46,008 nucleotides of DNA. Origin: Vibrio gelatinilyticus (GTDB taxonomy: Bacteria > Pseudomonadota > Gammaproteobacteria > Enterobacterales > Vibrionaceae). Of this stretch, positions 1-8,686 are shown piece after piece. A program made the position numbers and the translations under genes. Below the pieces are notes generated by a model, which was given only the letters and a program-made list of their open reading frames with translations, did no database searches and was not told where the DNA came from. Position 1 is the stretch's first letter, and each line of letters starts with the position of its first letter. Location of the stretch: assembly GCF_022836845.1 (NCBI RefSeq), contig NZ_JAJNNZ010000021.1, positions 1 through 46,008 on the forward strand, written 5' to 3'.

Positions 1-92
1 TCTTTTTTGATTATCATCAACGAGTGCCCACACAGATTGATAGGTTTAAATTGTTAAAGAGCGTTGCTTAGCGAACTAAGCAAGGGGTGCGA
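1..92 (-). promoter_or_regulatory. rRNA operon leader with boxA and hairpin (partial; operon runs off the left edge)
   Basis: Read on the minus strand, this is a classic rrn leader. A boxA-type sequence (GCTCTTTAACA, at 52-62) follows a perfect 8-bp hairpin with a UUCG loop (64-83). After boxA comes the conserved tail that precedes 16S rRNA in gammaproteobacteria (the TCTGTGTGGGCACTCG block, 21-38). In this family boxA and the hairpin load the Nus antitermination complex. The 16S gene itself lies outside the window, so it is inferred from the leader and from the neighbouring murI, which also sits beside an rrn operon in E. coli. Confidence 0.85.
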
Positions 93-120
93 ATTATACT
101 CTTCAAAGTATCCGAGTCAA
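93..120 (-). promoter_or_regulatory. rrn P2 promoter
   Basis: On the minus strand a -35 TTGACT (115-120) and a perfect -10 TATAAT (93-98) are separated by 16 bp. The site lies just upstream of the leader hairpin and boxA, as expected for the downstream promoter of a tandem rrn pair. Confidence 0.8.
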
Positions 121-195
121 CAACTTTTTCATTGTTATTTTTCACCCCTCAACACGATGTGTGATTTGTCTCTCACTCCGTGTCGGTGAGGCGGC

Positions 196-246
196 ATTAT
201 AGAGATCACTCAAAGTATGACAAGTCTTTTTTCTCACTTTTTTTTC
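196..246 (-). promoter_or_regulatory. rrn P1 promoter with A-rich UP element
   Basis: On the minus strand a -35 TTGTCA (218-223) and a -10 TATAAT (196-201) have a 16-bp spacer. A long A-rich stretch lies immediately upstream (224-246), like the UP elements that bind the alpha subunit at rrn P1. The -10 is followed by a GCCGCCTC segment, in the position of the GC-rich discriminator that makes rrn P1 respond to ppGpp. The role is inferred from this arrangement and from the leader beyond it. Confidence 0.8.
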
Positions 247-412
247 GTTCGCTCAAAAACCAATCAACCGCATATTTTTCGGATAAAAATTCAACATTTG
301 AAACATATCACATCAATTAATTGGAAAAACCATGCTCATAAACGTAATATTCATGTATCTATTTTGTTAAAAATAGATTCGTATTTTTCTCTTATAAAAG
401 TAGTAATTAAAT

Positions 413-859
413 ATGGACTCCAAAAAAACAATTTTACTGGTGATTTCCCTTGTGGTTCTCGGGGGACTGCTCTTTTCACGACTTGATGTAAATCCTGCTG
501 TTTCTTTTATAATTGGTGTTGTTGTTACTTTCTTTATTTACCATTTCTCACTTTCTCCTAGAAAAACGGTAAGTAAAGAAGAAGCACCATCAACTAAAAC
601 CCTTTATGTAGGCAACCTTCCATACAAGGCCAATGAATCACATGTTCGTGATCTGTTTTCTGAGTATGGAGAAGTCTTTGCCGTTCGCCTAATGAAAGAC
701 AAGCGAACAGGTAAACGCAGAGGTTTTGGTTTTGTTGTCATAGCGAGTAACGAAGCTGAGGCAGCAATTTCGGCGCTAAATGAAAAGGACTACATGCAGA
801 GAACGTTAAAAGTTCGAATTGCTAACGATCCGAAGCATCCTGAATCGGAAATAGATTAA
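413..859 (+). CDS. Membrane-anchored RRM RNA-binding protein
   Basis: This is a 148-residue protein with two hydrophobic segments at about residues 7-22 and 29-47, a charged linker, then one RNA-recognition motif (about 62-138). RNP2 (LYVGNL, 64-69) and RNP1 (KRRGFGFV, 101-108) both match well and keep the aromatic residues that stack on RNA bases. Bacterial RRM proteins are known RNA binders, but the membrane hairpin in front is unusual and the role is unknown. Topology is inferred: with two segments the RRM would face the cytoplasm. The ribosome-binding site is weak. The gene lies between the rrn promoters and murI, and its last 38 bp overlap the end of murI on the other strand. Confidence 0.85.
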   Translation: MDSKKTILLVISLVVLGGLLFSRLDVNPAVSFIIGVVVTFFIYHFSLSPRKTVSKEEAPSTKTLYVGNLPYKANESHVRDLFSEYGEVFAVRLMKDKRTGKRRGFGFVVIASNEAEAAISALNEKDYMQRTLKVRIANDPKHPESEID

Positions 860-1631
860 CCGAAGCAAACCCATAGTTTTTAATCATAGAATTTAGTGCG
901 TCCTCTTTAAAAGGAGGCGCACTACAAAAAGCCTCGTAACAGACATTGCTGTTTAAACGGCTCTCTCCTAGCAATTCTCTAACTCGCCTTGCAATCGCCT
1001 CACCTGAATCAACCAACTTTACTCTATCTCCCAATACCCTTCCAATTTCACGCCTAATTAGGGGGAAGTGAGTACAGCCCAGAACGGCCGTATCTACTTT
1101 TCCAATCAGTGGTAACAGAATATCTTCAAGTTCGGACAAATCAACGGCAATTCCGCGTAGCTTTTCTTCTGCTATTTCAACTAGACGCGTAGAGCCCAGC
1201 AGTTTTACGTCTTTATCAATCGCAAAGTCACGAATAAGGTCATGTGTGTATTCACGTTTCACTGTCGCTGGTGTCGCTATAATAGCCAATGCCTGAGTAG
1301 ATAGCTGAGATGCTGGCTTTACTGCAGGGACGACACCGACAACCGGAATGGTTAACTCTGCTCTGAGCGTAGGAAGCACTATGGTGCTTGCCGTATTGCA
1401 CGCAATAACCACGATATCGATGTGGCGCTGCTCAACCATTTGGCTAACCAGCCGAGAAGTTCGATTGATTAGTTCGCTAGGCTCTAGTTCTCCATATGGA
1501 TACGCTTCGTTATCAAATAAGTACACAACATTGATATCCGGCAATAGCAGTTGGATTTCTTGTTGAACAGAAAGTCCTCCGATTCCTGAGTCAAAGATCA
1601 GAACGGTTTTATTTGTCGACTGCTTTTGCAT
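822..1631 (-). CDS. murI: Glutamate racemase
   Basis: MurI converts L-glutamate to D-glutamate, an essential peptidoglycan precursor, in the cytoplasm without cofactors. The 269-residue protein shows the family motifs DSGIGG (14-19), ACNTAST with catalytic Cys78, and GCTHFP with catalytic Cys186. Length is normal and the start is ATG. In E. coli murI also lies between btuB and an rrn operon, as here, though a PP-loop gene (1729-2382) is added in between. The 3' end overlaps the convergent RRM gene by 38 bp. About 97 bases separate it from the upstream gene on the same strand, so co-transcription is possible. Confidence 0.97.
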   Translation of the reverse strand: MQKQSTNKTVLIFDSGIGGLSVQQEIQLLLPDINVVYLFDNEAYPYGELEPSELINRTSRLVSQMVEQRHIDIVVIACNTASTIVLPTLRAELTIPVVGVVPAVKPASQLSTQALAIIATPATVKREYTHDLIRDFAIDKDVKLLGSTRLVEIAEEKLRGIAVDLSELEDILLPLIGKVDTAVLGCTHFPLIRREIGRVLGDRVKLVDSGEAIARRVRELLGESRLNSNVCYEAFCSAPPFKEDALNSMIKNYGFASVNLFPIQDASDR

Positions 1632-1728
1632 AGGTAATAAGTTCTATTATTGAGTAACGAAACGGGGAAATCATACTGACTAACCCAAATATGGTAAAGC
1701 GATTCACTTCCTTATGAGCGCTTGTACT

Positions 1729-2382
1729 TTACACACAGTATCTCAAATGAGTAAATCTAACGTGATGCTCTAACGACTCACAGCGCAGTGTGATTGGGTT
1801 GGCAAAGTATTTAGAATTGCATACTAGAGTATGAAACTCTCCGTTTTCGCCACAGGGATCGACATTCTCTGGCAGCATATCTATCAAACTTTTCGAGTAC
1901 AATTCACCGCACAGGTTTCTTGATAACACATTTGAGTCTACAGTCACCAATCGAGTCTCAATATTTCGCTTCAATATCTCGTTTGCAAGAGCCTGGCTAT
2001 CTTCCCCTAACAAGGGGAAAACCGGCTCAAAGCCAGCAGGCTCGATGTAGCTCTTACGATATTCAACGATTCCATTGCAGAACATATCCCCAAATGCAAC
2101 AGCATCAATGGTTAAATGAGAATTCTTCAAGCCGTCAATGACATGTTTTTGATAAATGGGATTACTCGGAAAAACCTCGGGGAGTTCAATAGCAATAAGC
2201 GGTAAGTTTAGGGCGTCCGCTTGCATTTGAACGACATGAAGAGGAGTTACCTGAAATGGAACCTCGCCTTTTACATGGGTGGTATACAAACCGACAACAT
2301 TGTATTGGTTGGACTCGAATAGTCGTTCTAGTGTTAGCATAGAGTCTTTGCCAGAGGACCAACTGATAATGATATTCTTCAT
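1729..2382 (-). CDS. PP-loop ATP pyrophosphatase of the Dph6 / COG2102 type
   Basis: The 217-residue protein starts with an N-terminal PP-loop (SSGKDS, residues 9-14), the ATP-pyrophosphate site of adenine nucleotide alpha-hydrolases. The rest matches the diphthine-ammonia-ligase-like family (COG2102), with a GDMFCNG segment near residue 98 and a GE-rich C-terminal part. Bacteria lack diphthamide, so the true substrate is unknown. The gene follows btuB on the same strand, 43 bases away, with btuB's terminator in between. Position suggests a link to corrinoid use, but that is inference only. The start is ATG with a modest AGG ribosome-binding site inside the U-tract side of the terminator. Confidence 0.85.
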   Translation of the reverse strand: MKNIIISWSSGKDSMLTLERLFESNQYNVVGLYTTHVKGEVPFQVTPLHVVQMQADALNLPLIAIELPEVFPSNPIYQKHVIDGLKNSHLTIDAVAFGDMFCNGIVEYRKSYIEPAGFEPVFPLLGEDSQALANEILKRNIETRLVTVDSNVLSRNLCGELYSKSLIDMLPENVDPCGENGEFHTLVCNSKYFANPITLRCESLEHHVRFTHLRYCV

Positions 2383-2393
2383 ACATTCAACCT

Positions 2394-2417
2394 AAAAAAA
2401 GCCGCCTTTCGGCGGCC
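2394..2417 (-). terminator. Intrinsic terminator of btuB
   Basis: A perfect GCCGCC/GGCGGC stem with a 4-nt loop (2401-2416) is followed on the minus strand by seven Ts (2394-2400). It ends btuB only 11 bases before the start of the PP-loop gene. Confidence 0.85.
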
Positions 2418-2425
2418 AGAAATAA

Positions 2426-4261
2426 TTAAAATTCGTAGGAGGCATTCACATAATAGTTGCGCTCTGGAGTCTTATAGCCCTTCGCAGTTTCATATTTAGC
2501 ATCAAATACATTTCCAACTTTAGCGCCAAGTACTAGTCCATTACCAAAGAAGTAGCTGCCCGCTATGTCGACCAATGAATAGGGGTCAAGTTCCTTTGTA
2601 TTGGCTAAGTCATCAAAGCGTTTCCCTTGATACAGATAGCTCAAGTTAAACTGCCATTCGGCATAGCTGTATGACGCATTCCACTTTGCACTATGTTGCG
2701 CTCGACGCGCCAAAAAGTTTCCTGTTGTTTTGTCTCTCGCGTCTAAATAGTCATAAGACACCTCGTGAAACAGAACCCCTGTATTAAAACGCGTGAGTAA
2801 TTCAACGCCTTCTATCTTTGCTTTATCAATATTTACCTGAGTCAAACCATTACTGGCGATCATTTTATCCACGTCACTTTGATGAGCCGCGACTCTAAAA
2901 CTCGCGTACGAATAGCTTCCCTCGATAGCCACTTCAGATGTTTTTGATTCTTCAGGAACGAGGTTAGGATTCCCCGAATAGCATCCCCAGCCACCACACT
3001 GCAAAGGCCAGTACAGTTCATTGAAGGTCGGTGCTTTAAAAGCTGTACCATGCATAGCGACGAGTTTGACTCGCTCAGTAACTTGATAGCCAGCGCCCAA
3101 CTGATAGGTCGTGTAGTTACCATAGGCACTGTTATTATCAGCTCGAACATTGCCCTCTAATGAGACCTGTTCACCAGTAAACGTCGAGCCAATGAATGCA
3201 GCGCCGTTATCGCGAGTTGTTTCTGTCATTGTAGTTGAAGTGTTATCGACTTTATCTTGATACCAATCCAGACCCGCGAGGATATTGATAGACTCGTTCA
3301 GTTTGACATTGTTATTCCAGTTTGCCGCCACTCGATTAGTCGATATTGTACTCTCCGGGACGCCTTGACCATAAGATTTGGCCTTATCCTGGTTCGTCGA
3401 CAAGCTGACTTTAGAATCAAACAGCCCCTTACTGTATTCACCAGCCACCGAAAGGTTGTAAAGGTCGCTATCAGATTGATCAACACCTTGCCATGGGTTA
3501 TCGAACTCTAAATTGTGCTTCTGATAGTAACCGTTAGCTTTTAACAGCCATTCATCTGTTAGTCGGTTTCCCATATCAACGATCAGATATTGACTAACAT
3601 AGCCATCATCATCGGCGTCTACAGGGTTCGTACTCGTGGGTTGAATGTTATAACCATTGCTTTGTTGATGAGTCGCTGTCATGTTGAGCCAGCTATTTTC
3701 GTTACGACCAAGCGATAACGTTGCTCCAAGGTTATAGCTGCCATAACTGCCAGCGCCGAGTTTGACACGGCTCGTGTCATTGTTTCGGTTACTGGTAATG
3801 ATGTTAACGACACCACTAACAGCATCCGAGCCATAAACCGCGGCTCGCGCACCTCGAATCACTTCAATTCGTTCGACACCATCAAGCGGAATGGCTGACA
3901 GGTTTGCAAATCCTAAGGTAGCACTACCAATGCGTACTCCATTGATAAGAACCAATGTGTTTTTGGTTGAACGTCCTCTGATATAAAGCTCACTGTTATG
4001 CCCGACACCTCCAGCATTCGCAACTTGCACCCCGGGTAACCGTTGAAGAACCTCTGACAGTGATTTGGCTTGAATAGCGTCAATTTGTGTTTTATCGACC
4101 ACTTCAATTGGCGCTAAAACATCTTTAAGCTGCTGTTCAAAATTATTCGCCGTCACAACCATAACTTCGTCAGTAAACTTATTTGGCTCATTAGCTAAAG
4201 TGTAAGGGGTATAAGAAGAGAGCGATGCAGCCACTGCTATCGCTAAAATAGATTTGTTCAT
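2426..4261 (-). CDS. btuB: TonB-dependent vitamin B12 outer-membrane receptor
   Basis: BtuB carries cobalamin across the outer membrane using TonB energy. The 611-residue protein has a signal peptide of about 23 residues, a TonB-box region (DEVMVVTAN, near 29-37), a plug domain with the RIEVIRGARAAVYGSDAVSGVVNIIT-type segment, a long beta-barrel and the C-terminal Phe typical of outer-membrane proteins. I start it at 4261 (MNKSILAIAV), which has an AGGAC ribosome-binding site and a proper signal peptide. A longer frame to 4309 runs toward the riboswitch and is unlikely. A cobalamin riboswitch lies directly upstream. It is divergent from trmA, as in E. coli. Confidence 0.96.
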   Translation of the reverse strand: MNKSILAIAVAASLSSYTPYTLANEPNKFTDEVMVVTANNFEQQLKDVLAPIEVVDKTQIDAIQAKSLSEVLQRLPGVQVANAGGVGHNSELYIRGRSTKNTLVLINGVRIGSATLGFANLSAIPLDGVERIEVIRGARAAVYGSDAVSGVVNIITSNRNNDTSRVKLGAGSYGSYNLGATLSLGRNENSWLNMTATHQQSNGYNIQPTSTNPVDADDDGYVSQYLIVDMGNRLTDEWLLKANGYYQKHNLEFDNPWQGVDQSDSDLYNLSVAGEYSKGLFDSKVSLSTNQDKAKSYGQGVPESTISTNRVAANWNNNVKLNESINILAGLDWYQDKVDNTSTTMTETTRDNGAAFIGSTFTGEQVSLEGNVRADNNSAYGNYTTYQLGAGYQVTERVKLVAMHGTAFKAPTFNELYWPLQCGGWGCYSGNPNLVPEESKTSEVAIEGSYSYASFRVAAHQSDVDKMIASNGLTQVNIDKAKIEGVELLTRFNTGVLFHEVSYDYLDARDKTTGNFLARRAQHSAKWNASYSYAEWQFNLSYLYQGKRFDDLANTKELDPYSLVDIAGSYFFGNGLVLGAKVGNVFDAKYETAKGYKTPERNYYVNASYEF

Positions 4262-4325
4262 TTTTATTGTCCTAAATCGCGTAAGTCCTACCAAGTTACC
4301 GTTATCCATATATCGTCAACTTGGC

Positions 4326-4512
4326 TGCTGGCAGGTATTCGGACTTAAGAGCGTAAGGAACATCGTATTCCTAAACCTACTAACTCGACTTCCCGTATGC
4401 GATACAGTGTCTTATGAATGTTCGTTCTCTTTTACCGCTGCGCGTCAGTTCTGGATTTACACCAGATTCCCTTTTCAGTGAGATTCCTTTGTCATTCTCA
4501 CACCAGCTAGGC
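4326..4512 (-). promoter_or_regulatory. Cobalamin (AdoCbl) riboswitch of btuB
   Basis: On the minus strand the conserved cobalamin-aptamer blocks appear in the right order. A TGAAAAGGGAATCTGGTG block (4460-4477) comes first, then GACGCGCAGCGGTAAAAG (4429-4446), and last a B12-box form AAGTCCGAATACCTGCC (4330-4346). The element ends about 65 bases before the btuB start. Known members lower expression of btuB when adenosylcobalamin is plentiful. No clear intrinsic terminator lies between the aptamer and the ATG, so translational control is the more likely mode (inference). Confidence 0.93.
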
Positions 4513-4676
4513 GGCATGGTATTAACAACATGATAGTTTGTCCATAACAGATTGGACTAAGCTATGAATATACAGCCCTATGAATAGGCATTTTTGGGAA
4601 AAACTGGACATGTGGCGGATATTGAATAAAATCTGCCCTCTTTTGTTGCACTTAATCCATAACAGTAGGCATTACA

Positions 4677-5783
4677 ATGGCAAATCTCGACTTCACACCC
4701 GAAGGCTATCAAATTCAGCTTGATGAAAAGGCACAACGTTTAGCCGATATGATGGTGCCATACCATGCTCCAAAATTGGAAATCTTCACTTCTCCTGAAA
4801 AGCACTACCGGATGCGTGCAGAATTTCGAGTATGGCACGAAGGCAACGACATGTATTACATCATGTTTGACAAAGAAACTCGCCAGAAGTATCGCGTGGA
4901 TCAGTTTCCTGCTGCAAGTCGCCTAATCAACGATTTAATGCCGCTTCTTATTGAAGCAATGAAAGACAACGAGACCTTACGTCGCAAACTGTTTCAGGTC
5001 GATTTCTTATCGACATTAAGTGGTGAGGTTTTGGTTTCTTTACTTTACCACCGCCAGCTAGATGACGAATGGAAAGCACAAGCGAACGCACTCAAGCAGC
5101 GTCTCAATGATGAAGGTTTTAAACTCAACATCATTGGTCGTGCACGCAAGATGAAGTTGGTATTGGATCAAGATTACGTTATCGAGACCCTTACTGTAGA
5201 AGGCAAACCCTATATCTATCAACAAGTCGAAAACAGCTTTACTCAGCCTAATGGGCCTGTTGCTCAGAAAATGCTGGAGTGGGCGGTAGACTGCACTCAA
5301 GATAGCAGCGGCGATTTATTGGAGTTGTACTGTGGAAACGGTAATTTCTCGCTGGCGCTGGCACAAAACTTTGAGCGAGTACTGGCCACTGAGTTGGCAA
5401 AACCATCCGTAGAGTCTGCTCAATTCAATATTGCGGCCAATAACATCGATAACGTCCAAATCATTCGTATGTCGGCTGAAGAATTTACCGAAGCGATGGA
5501 AGGTAAGCGTGAATTTCGCCGCTTGAAACAACAAAACATCGATCTTGGCAGCTACAACTGCAATACGATTTTTGTTGATCCACCTCGTGCGGGTATGGAT
5601 GTTGATACATGTAAGATGGTACAAGGCTATGAACGTATCCTCTACATCTCGTGCAATCCAGATACGTTAAAAGACAACCTCGACATTTTGGCCAGTACTC
5701 ACACCATTACGCGCTTTGCTTTATTTGACCAATTCCCATTTACGCACCATATGGAAGCGGGTGTTTTACTTGAGCGTAAGTAA
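4677..5783 (+). CDS. trmA: tRNA (uracil-54-C5)-methyltransferase
   Basis: TrmA makes ribothymidine at position 54 of the tRNA T-loop using S-adenosylmethionine. The 368-residue protein is the usual length. It shows the SAM-binding motif LLELYCGNGNFSLAL (215-229), FVDPPRAG (299-306), the catalytic Cys326 in YISCNPDTL, and the general-base Glu360 near the C-terminus, matching E. coli Cys324 and Glu358. There is no N-terminal TRAM domain, as expected for TrmA rather than RlmD. The start is ATG with an AGG ribosome-binding site. It is divergent from btuB and is followed by a terminator shared with yijD. Confidence 0.96.
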   Translation: MANLDFTPEGYQIQLDEKAQRLADMMVPYHAPKLEIFTSPEKHYRMRAEFRVWHEGNDMYYIMFDKETRQKYRVDQFPAASRLINDLMPLLIEAMKDNETLRRKLFQVDFLSTLSGEVLVSLLYHRQLDDEWKAQANALKQRLNDEGFKLNIIGRARKMKLVLDQDYVIETLTVEGKPYIYQQVENSFTQPNGPVAQKMLEWAVDCTQDSSGDLLELYCGNGNFSLALAQNFERVLATELAKPSVESAQFNIAANNIDNVQIIRMSAEEFTEAMEGKREFRRLKQQNIDLGSYNCNTIFVDPPRAGMDVDTCKMVQGYERILYISCNPDTLKDNLDILASTHTITRFALFDQFPFTHHMEAGVLLERK

Positions 5784-5811
5784 CATTGGATATTGAAAAC
5801 CGTCAAAAAAA

Positions 5812-5842
5812 CAAAAAAACGAGCCAATCGGCTCGTTTTTTG
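5812..5842. terminator. Bidirectional terminator between trmA and yijD
   Basis: A CGAGCC/GGCTCG stem (5820-5835) with a 4-nt loop has an A-run on the left and a T-run on the right, so it can end transcription from both convergent genes. Confidence 0.85.
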
Positions 5843-5860
5843 TTTGTTCAAAGTTTACTG

Positions 5861-6238
5861 CTAGTTCGCTTCTTTCAGAACATAGCCCATCTTTTTACCT
5901 ATCCAAAATAGCAATGCCAGTACGATCACAATGGCAATAAAATTAGACCCGGAATCTGGGTACTGAGCTTTAACGAAAGCAGAATGACCAAAACCACCAA
6001 CAAAAAAGGCCGCTAATCCCACCAATGGGAAATCCTCTGGGATCGGATTGCGCAGATATTCTTGATATAGCGCTTGTACGGACAACACCAATGCTATCCA
6101 TGGAAATACGGAAAATGCCACTTCACTAATAGTCATCCAAGACAGCAATGCGTTACCGCACATCCCTGCAACTAAAGCGAGTACCAGAGTTTTCTTTCCG
6201 TTGTTTTGTAATTCGGCGTTATTTACATTAGACATCAT
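5861..6238 (-). CDS. yijD: YijD family inner-membrane protein
   Basis: This 125-residue protein has about four hydrophobic segments (near residues 17-35, 40-58, 70-90 and 100-118) and resembles E. coli YijD, which lies directly after fabR there too. Its function is unknown. The start codon is one base after the fabR stop, and the GAAGGG ribosome-binding site lies inside the end of fabR, so the two genes are surely co-transcribed and translationally coupled. Two ATG codons stand in a row and either could be used. Conserved pairing with a fatty-acid repressor hints at a membrane-lipid role, which is inference. Confidence 0.9.
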   Translation of the reverse strand: MMSNVNNAELQNNGKKTLVLALVAGMCGNALLSWMTISEVAFSVFPWIALVLSVQALYQEYLRNPIPEDFPLVGLAAFFVGGFGHSAFVKAQYPDSGSNFIAIVIVLALLFWIGKKMGYVLKEAN

Positions 6239-6239
6239 C

Positions 6240-6875
6240 TCACCCTTCTTTTAAGCGATTACGTTCACGTTCTTTTCGGTACCAGTACGCACCTTTTGCC
6301 ACAATTCGCAGTTGAATAATAAGCCTTTCAGAAAGCTCATTACGCTCTTGTTTATTCAAATCTAACGCTTCTGAGCCAGAGCTAAAAACCAAAGTCACAG
6401 AGGCTTCAGCTTGAGCCAATGCCTCATCTCGACTCATATTGGTGCTGATTAAATACTCGGTTAATTCCGCTGAAAAATGTTGTATCTCACGTGCAACAGC
6501 AGCACGAAAGTCAGCTGAAGTCCCTGAACGTTCACGAAGTAACAAACGAAAAACGTTGGGACTACTCTCAATAAACTCCATAAAGGTGTCTACCGATGTA
6601 CGAATCACGCTGCCCTCTTTGGCGATACGTTGGCGCGCCTGGCGCATCAATTGCCTCAGCAACAAGCCTCCTTCGTCGACCATCGTCAGGCCTAACTCAT
6701 CCATGTCTTTAAAGTGCCGATAAAAAGAAGTGGGGGCCAGCCCTGCCTCTCTTGCCACCTCACGCAAACTTAAATTAGAAAAACTTCGCTCTGCACTCAG
6801 TTGACTGAACGCGGCATCTATCAATGAGCGACGGGTTTTTTCTTTTTGTTGTGCACGGATTCCCATTGATTTCAT
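6240..6875 (-). CDS. fabR: TetR-family repressor of unsaturated fatty-acid synthesis
   Basis: FabR represses unsaturated fatty-acid genes (fabA, fabB in E. coli) and so helps set membrane fluidity. The protein has an N-terminal TetR helix-turn-helix (LSLREVAREAGLAPTSFYRHF) nearly identical to E. coli FabR, then the helical ligand domain with RLLLRERSGTSADFRAAVAREIQHF. I place the start at 6875 (MKSMGIRAQQ), which has an AGGT ribosome-binding site. A longer frame to 6905 adds ten unsupported residues, and the internal ATG at 6866 is the homologous E. coli start but lacks a binding site here. It lies back to back with sthA, as in E. coli. Confidence 0.94.
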   Translation of the reverse strand: MKSMGIRAQQKEKTRRSLIDAAFSQLSAERSFSNLSLREVAREAGLAPTSFYRHFKDMDELGLTMVDEGGLLLRQLMRQARQRIAKEGSVIRTSVDTFMEFIESSPNVFRLLLRERSGTSADFRAAVAREIQHFSAELTEYLISTNMSRDEALAQAEASVTLVFSSGSEALDLNKQERNELSERLIIQLRIVAKGAYWYRKERERNRLKEG

Positions 6876-7204
6876 GTTTGACCTAAGTTCGTTGTTATTG
6901 ACCATATCTCATGGCAATCGAAAGAGAGCCTGTAATATAGCGCGATTATTAGCATTGTATAAGCCTGCTTTTTCTCAAATCTAAAAAATTCCGCAACGAA
7001 GCTTTTCTAAGTTGTAAGCAATTACGTCTTTCGCTGCAACAGCCTCTAACTAATTGCCCATGGTTGCGTGATCTTTCACACCCTATCGTGCCAGATTGGT
7101 TTACCCTGATAAATATTCAGTTAAAATTGCGCTAACACTATGTTAACGCCGAACCTCATCTCTTTATTAGGGCCTTCGGCTTCAACAAAATAAAAGGATA
7201 GGAT
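6876..7204. other. Divergent fabR–sthA intergenic region
   Basis: This stretch of about 330 bases carries no convincing gene. It must hold promoters for both flanking genes. For sthA the best candidate is TTTACC (7100-7105) with TAAAAT (7122-7127), a 16-bp spacer. I did not find a clear FabR operator or other strong palindrome. Confidence 0.5.
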
Positions 7205-8605
7205 ATGAGTCGCTCCAAACACTTTGATGTCATCGTTATCGGCAGTGGTCCTGGTGGTGAAGGTGCTGCTATGGGCTTGACAAAAGCTGGATTGAAAGTT
7301 GCCATCATTGAAAAAGAGTCAAGTGTTGGTGGAGGCTGTACCCACTGGGGAACTATTCCTTCAAAAGCTCTACGACACGCAGTGAGTCGTATTATTGAAT
7401 TCAACAGTAACCCGCTTTTCTGTGGTAACAACACCAGCCTTCACTCAACCTTTTCAAATATCCTAGGGCACGCCAAAACCGTGATCGACAAACAGACCCG
7501 ATTACGCCAAGGCTTCTACGACAGAAACGAGTGTGCTTTGTTGTTTGGTACCGCGCGCTTTGTCGGCCAAAATGCTCTCGAAGTGACTAAAGCCGATGGC
7601 ACCGTTGACCATTACACTGCAAAGAAATTTGTTATCGCCACGGGCTCGAGGCCTTATCGACCAGACGATGTCGACTTCTCACATCCCCGCATCTATGACA
7701 GCGACTCCATCCTTTCTCTTGAACACGACCCTAGACACATCATCATCTATGGTGCGGGAGTGATAGGTTGTGAATATGCCTCGATTTTTCGCGGCCTCGA
7801 TGTTAAAACCGATCTAATTAACACTCGCGAACGGCTGCTTGCCTTTCTTGATAACGAAATGTCCGATTCATTGTCTTATCACTTCTGGAATAGCGGCATG
7901 ATGATCCGCAACGACGAAACCTATTCTAAAATTGAAGGAACGGAAGACGGCGTTATCATTCATCTAAAATCCGGGAAGAAAATGCGCGCTGACTGTTTGC
8001 TTTTCGCCAATGGCCGAACAGGTAATACCGATGCACTTAACTTAGGGTCCGTTGGGCTCGAGGCTGATTCTCGTGGCCAGCTAAAAGTAGACAGTAACTA
8101 TCAAACTAAGGTTGATCACGTTTATGCTGTTGGCGATGTCATTGGTTACCCAAGCCTTGCTAGCGCAGCGTATGACCAGGGGCGATTTGTGGCACAAGCC
8201 ATCACTAAGGGTGAAGCCGAAGGCAACCTGATAGAAGACATTCCAACAGGTATTTATACGATCCCTGAAATTAGCTCAGTAGGAAAAACAGAACAGGAGC
8301 TCACTGAGGCAAAAGTGCCTTACGAAGTCGGACGCTCTTCTTTTAAGCATTTGGCCCGAGCTCAGATTGCTGGCAAAGATGTTGGTAGTTTGAAAATTCT
8401 TTTCCACCGAGAAACAAAGGAAATTCTTGGTATTCACTGTTTTGGCGAACGTGCAGCTGAAATCATTCATATCGGCCAAGCGATTATGGAGCAAAAGGGA
8501 GAAGCGAATACGATAGAGTATTTTGTGAATACGACTTTTAACTATCCAACGATGGCTGAAGCCTACCGTGTGGCCGCTCTCAATGGATTAAATCGTTTGT
8601 TTTAA
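7205..8605 (+). CDS. sthA: Soluble pyridine nucleotide transhydrogenase
   Basis: SthA (UdhA) moves reducing equivalents between NADPH and NAD+ in the cytoplasm, mainly draining excess NADPH. The 466-residue flavoprotein matches E. coli along its length: FAD-binding GSGPGG (13-18), a second nucleotide motif GAGVIGCEYA, and the C-terminal dimerisation domain ending NGLNRLF. The segment GGGCTHWGT (42-50) has only one cysteine, where disulfide reductases carry the CxxxxC redox pair. That loss is the hallmark of SthA. The start is ATG with an AAAGGATAGGAT ribosome-binding site. It is divergent from fabR and convergent with dinF. Confidence 0.97.
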   Translation: MSRSKHFDVIVIGSGPGGEGAAMGLTKAGLKVAIIEKESSVGGGCTHWGTIPSKALRHAVSRIIEFNSNPLFCGNNTSLHSTFSNILGHAKTVIDKQTRLRQGFYDRNECALLFGTARFVGQNALEVTKADGTVDHYTAKKFVIATGSRPYRPDDVDFSHPRIYDSDSILSLEHDPRHIIIYGAGVIGCEYASIFRGLDVKTDLINTRERLLAFLDNEMSDSLSYHFWNSGMMIRNDETYSKIEGTEDGVIIHLKSGKKMRADCLLFANGRTGNTDALNLGSVGLEADSRGQLKVDSNYQTKVDHVYAVGDVIGYPSLASAAYDQGRFVAQAITKGEAEGNLIEDIPTGIYTIPEISSVGKTEQELTEAKVPYEVGRSSFKHLARAQIAGKDVGSLKILFHRETKEILGIHCFGERAAEIIHIGQAIMEQKGEANTIEYFVNTTFNYPTMAEAYRVAALNGLNRLF

Positions 8606-8641
8606 AAATAGTCATTCTAAAGCCATTCGGATTAAGTGTTC

Positions 8642-8680
8642 AGGAGTTTCTAGGGTTCGCCCAGTGAAACTCCTTTCGTT
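8642..8680 (+). terminator. Probable terminator of sthA
   Basis: A 9-bp stem AGGAGTTTC/GAAACTCCT (8642-8674) with a 15-nt loop follows sthA. The T-rich tail is broken by CG, so the element is a fair rather than strong intrinsic terminator. Confidence 0.5.
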
Positions 8681-8686
8681 TGAAGT

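Noticed and set aside
217..486. 89-residue frame over the rrn P1 UP element
   Set aside because: It runs through the promoter's A/T-rich flank and into the real RRM gene in another frame, with no ribosome-binding site or family resemblance.
4262..4309. Longer N-terminus for BtuB
   Set aside because: It would put 16 polar residues before a clean signal peptide and run toward the riboswitch; the ATG at 4261 has its own ribosome-binding site.
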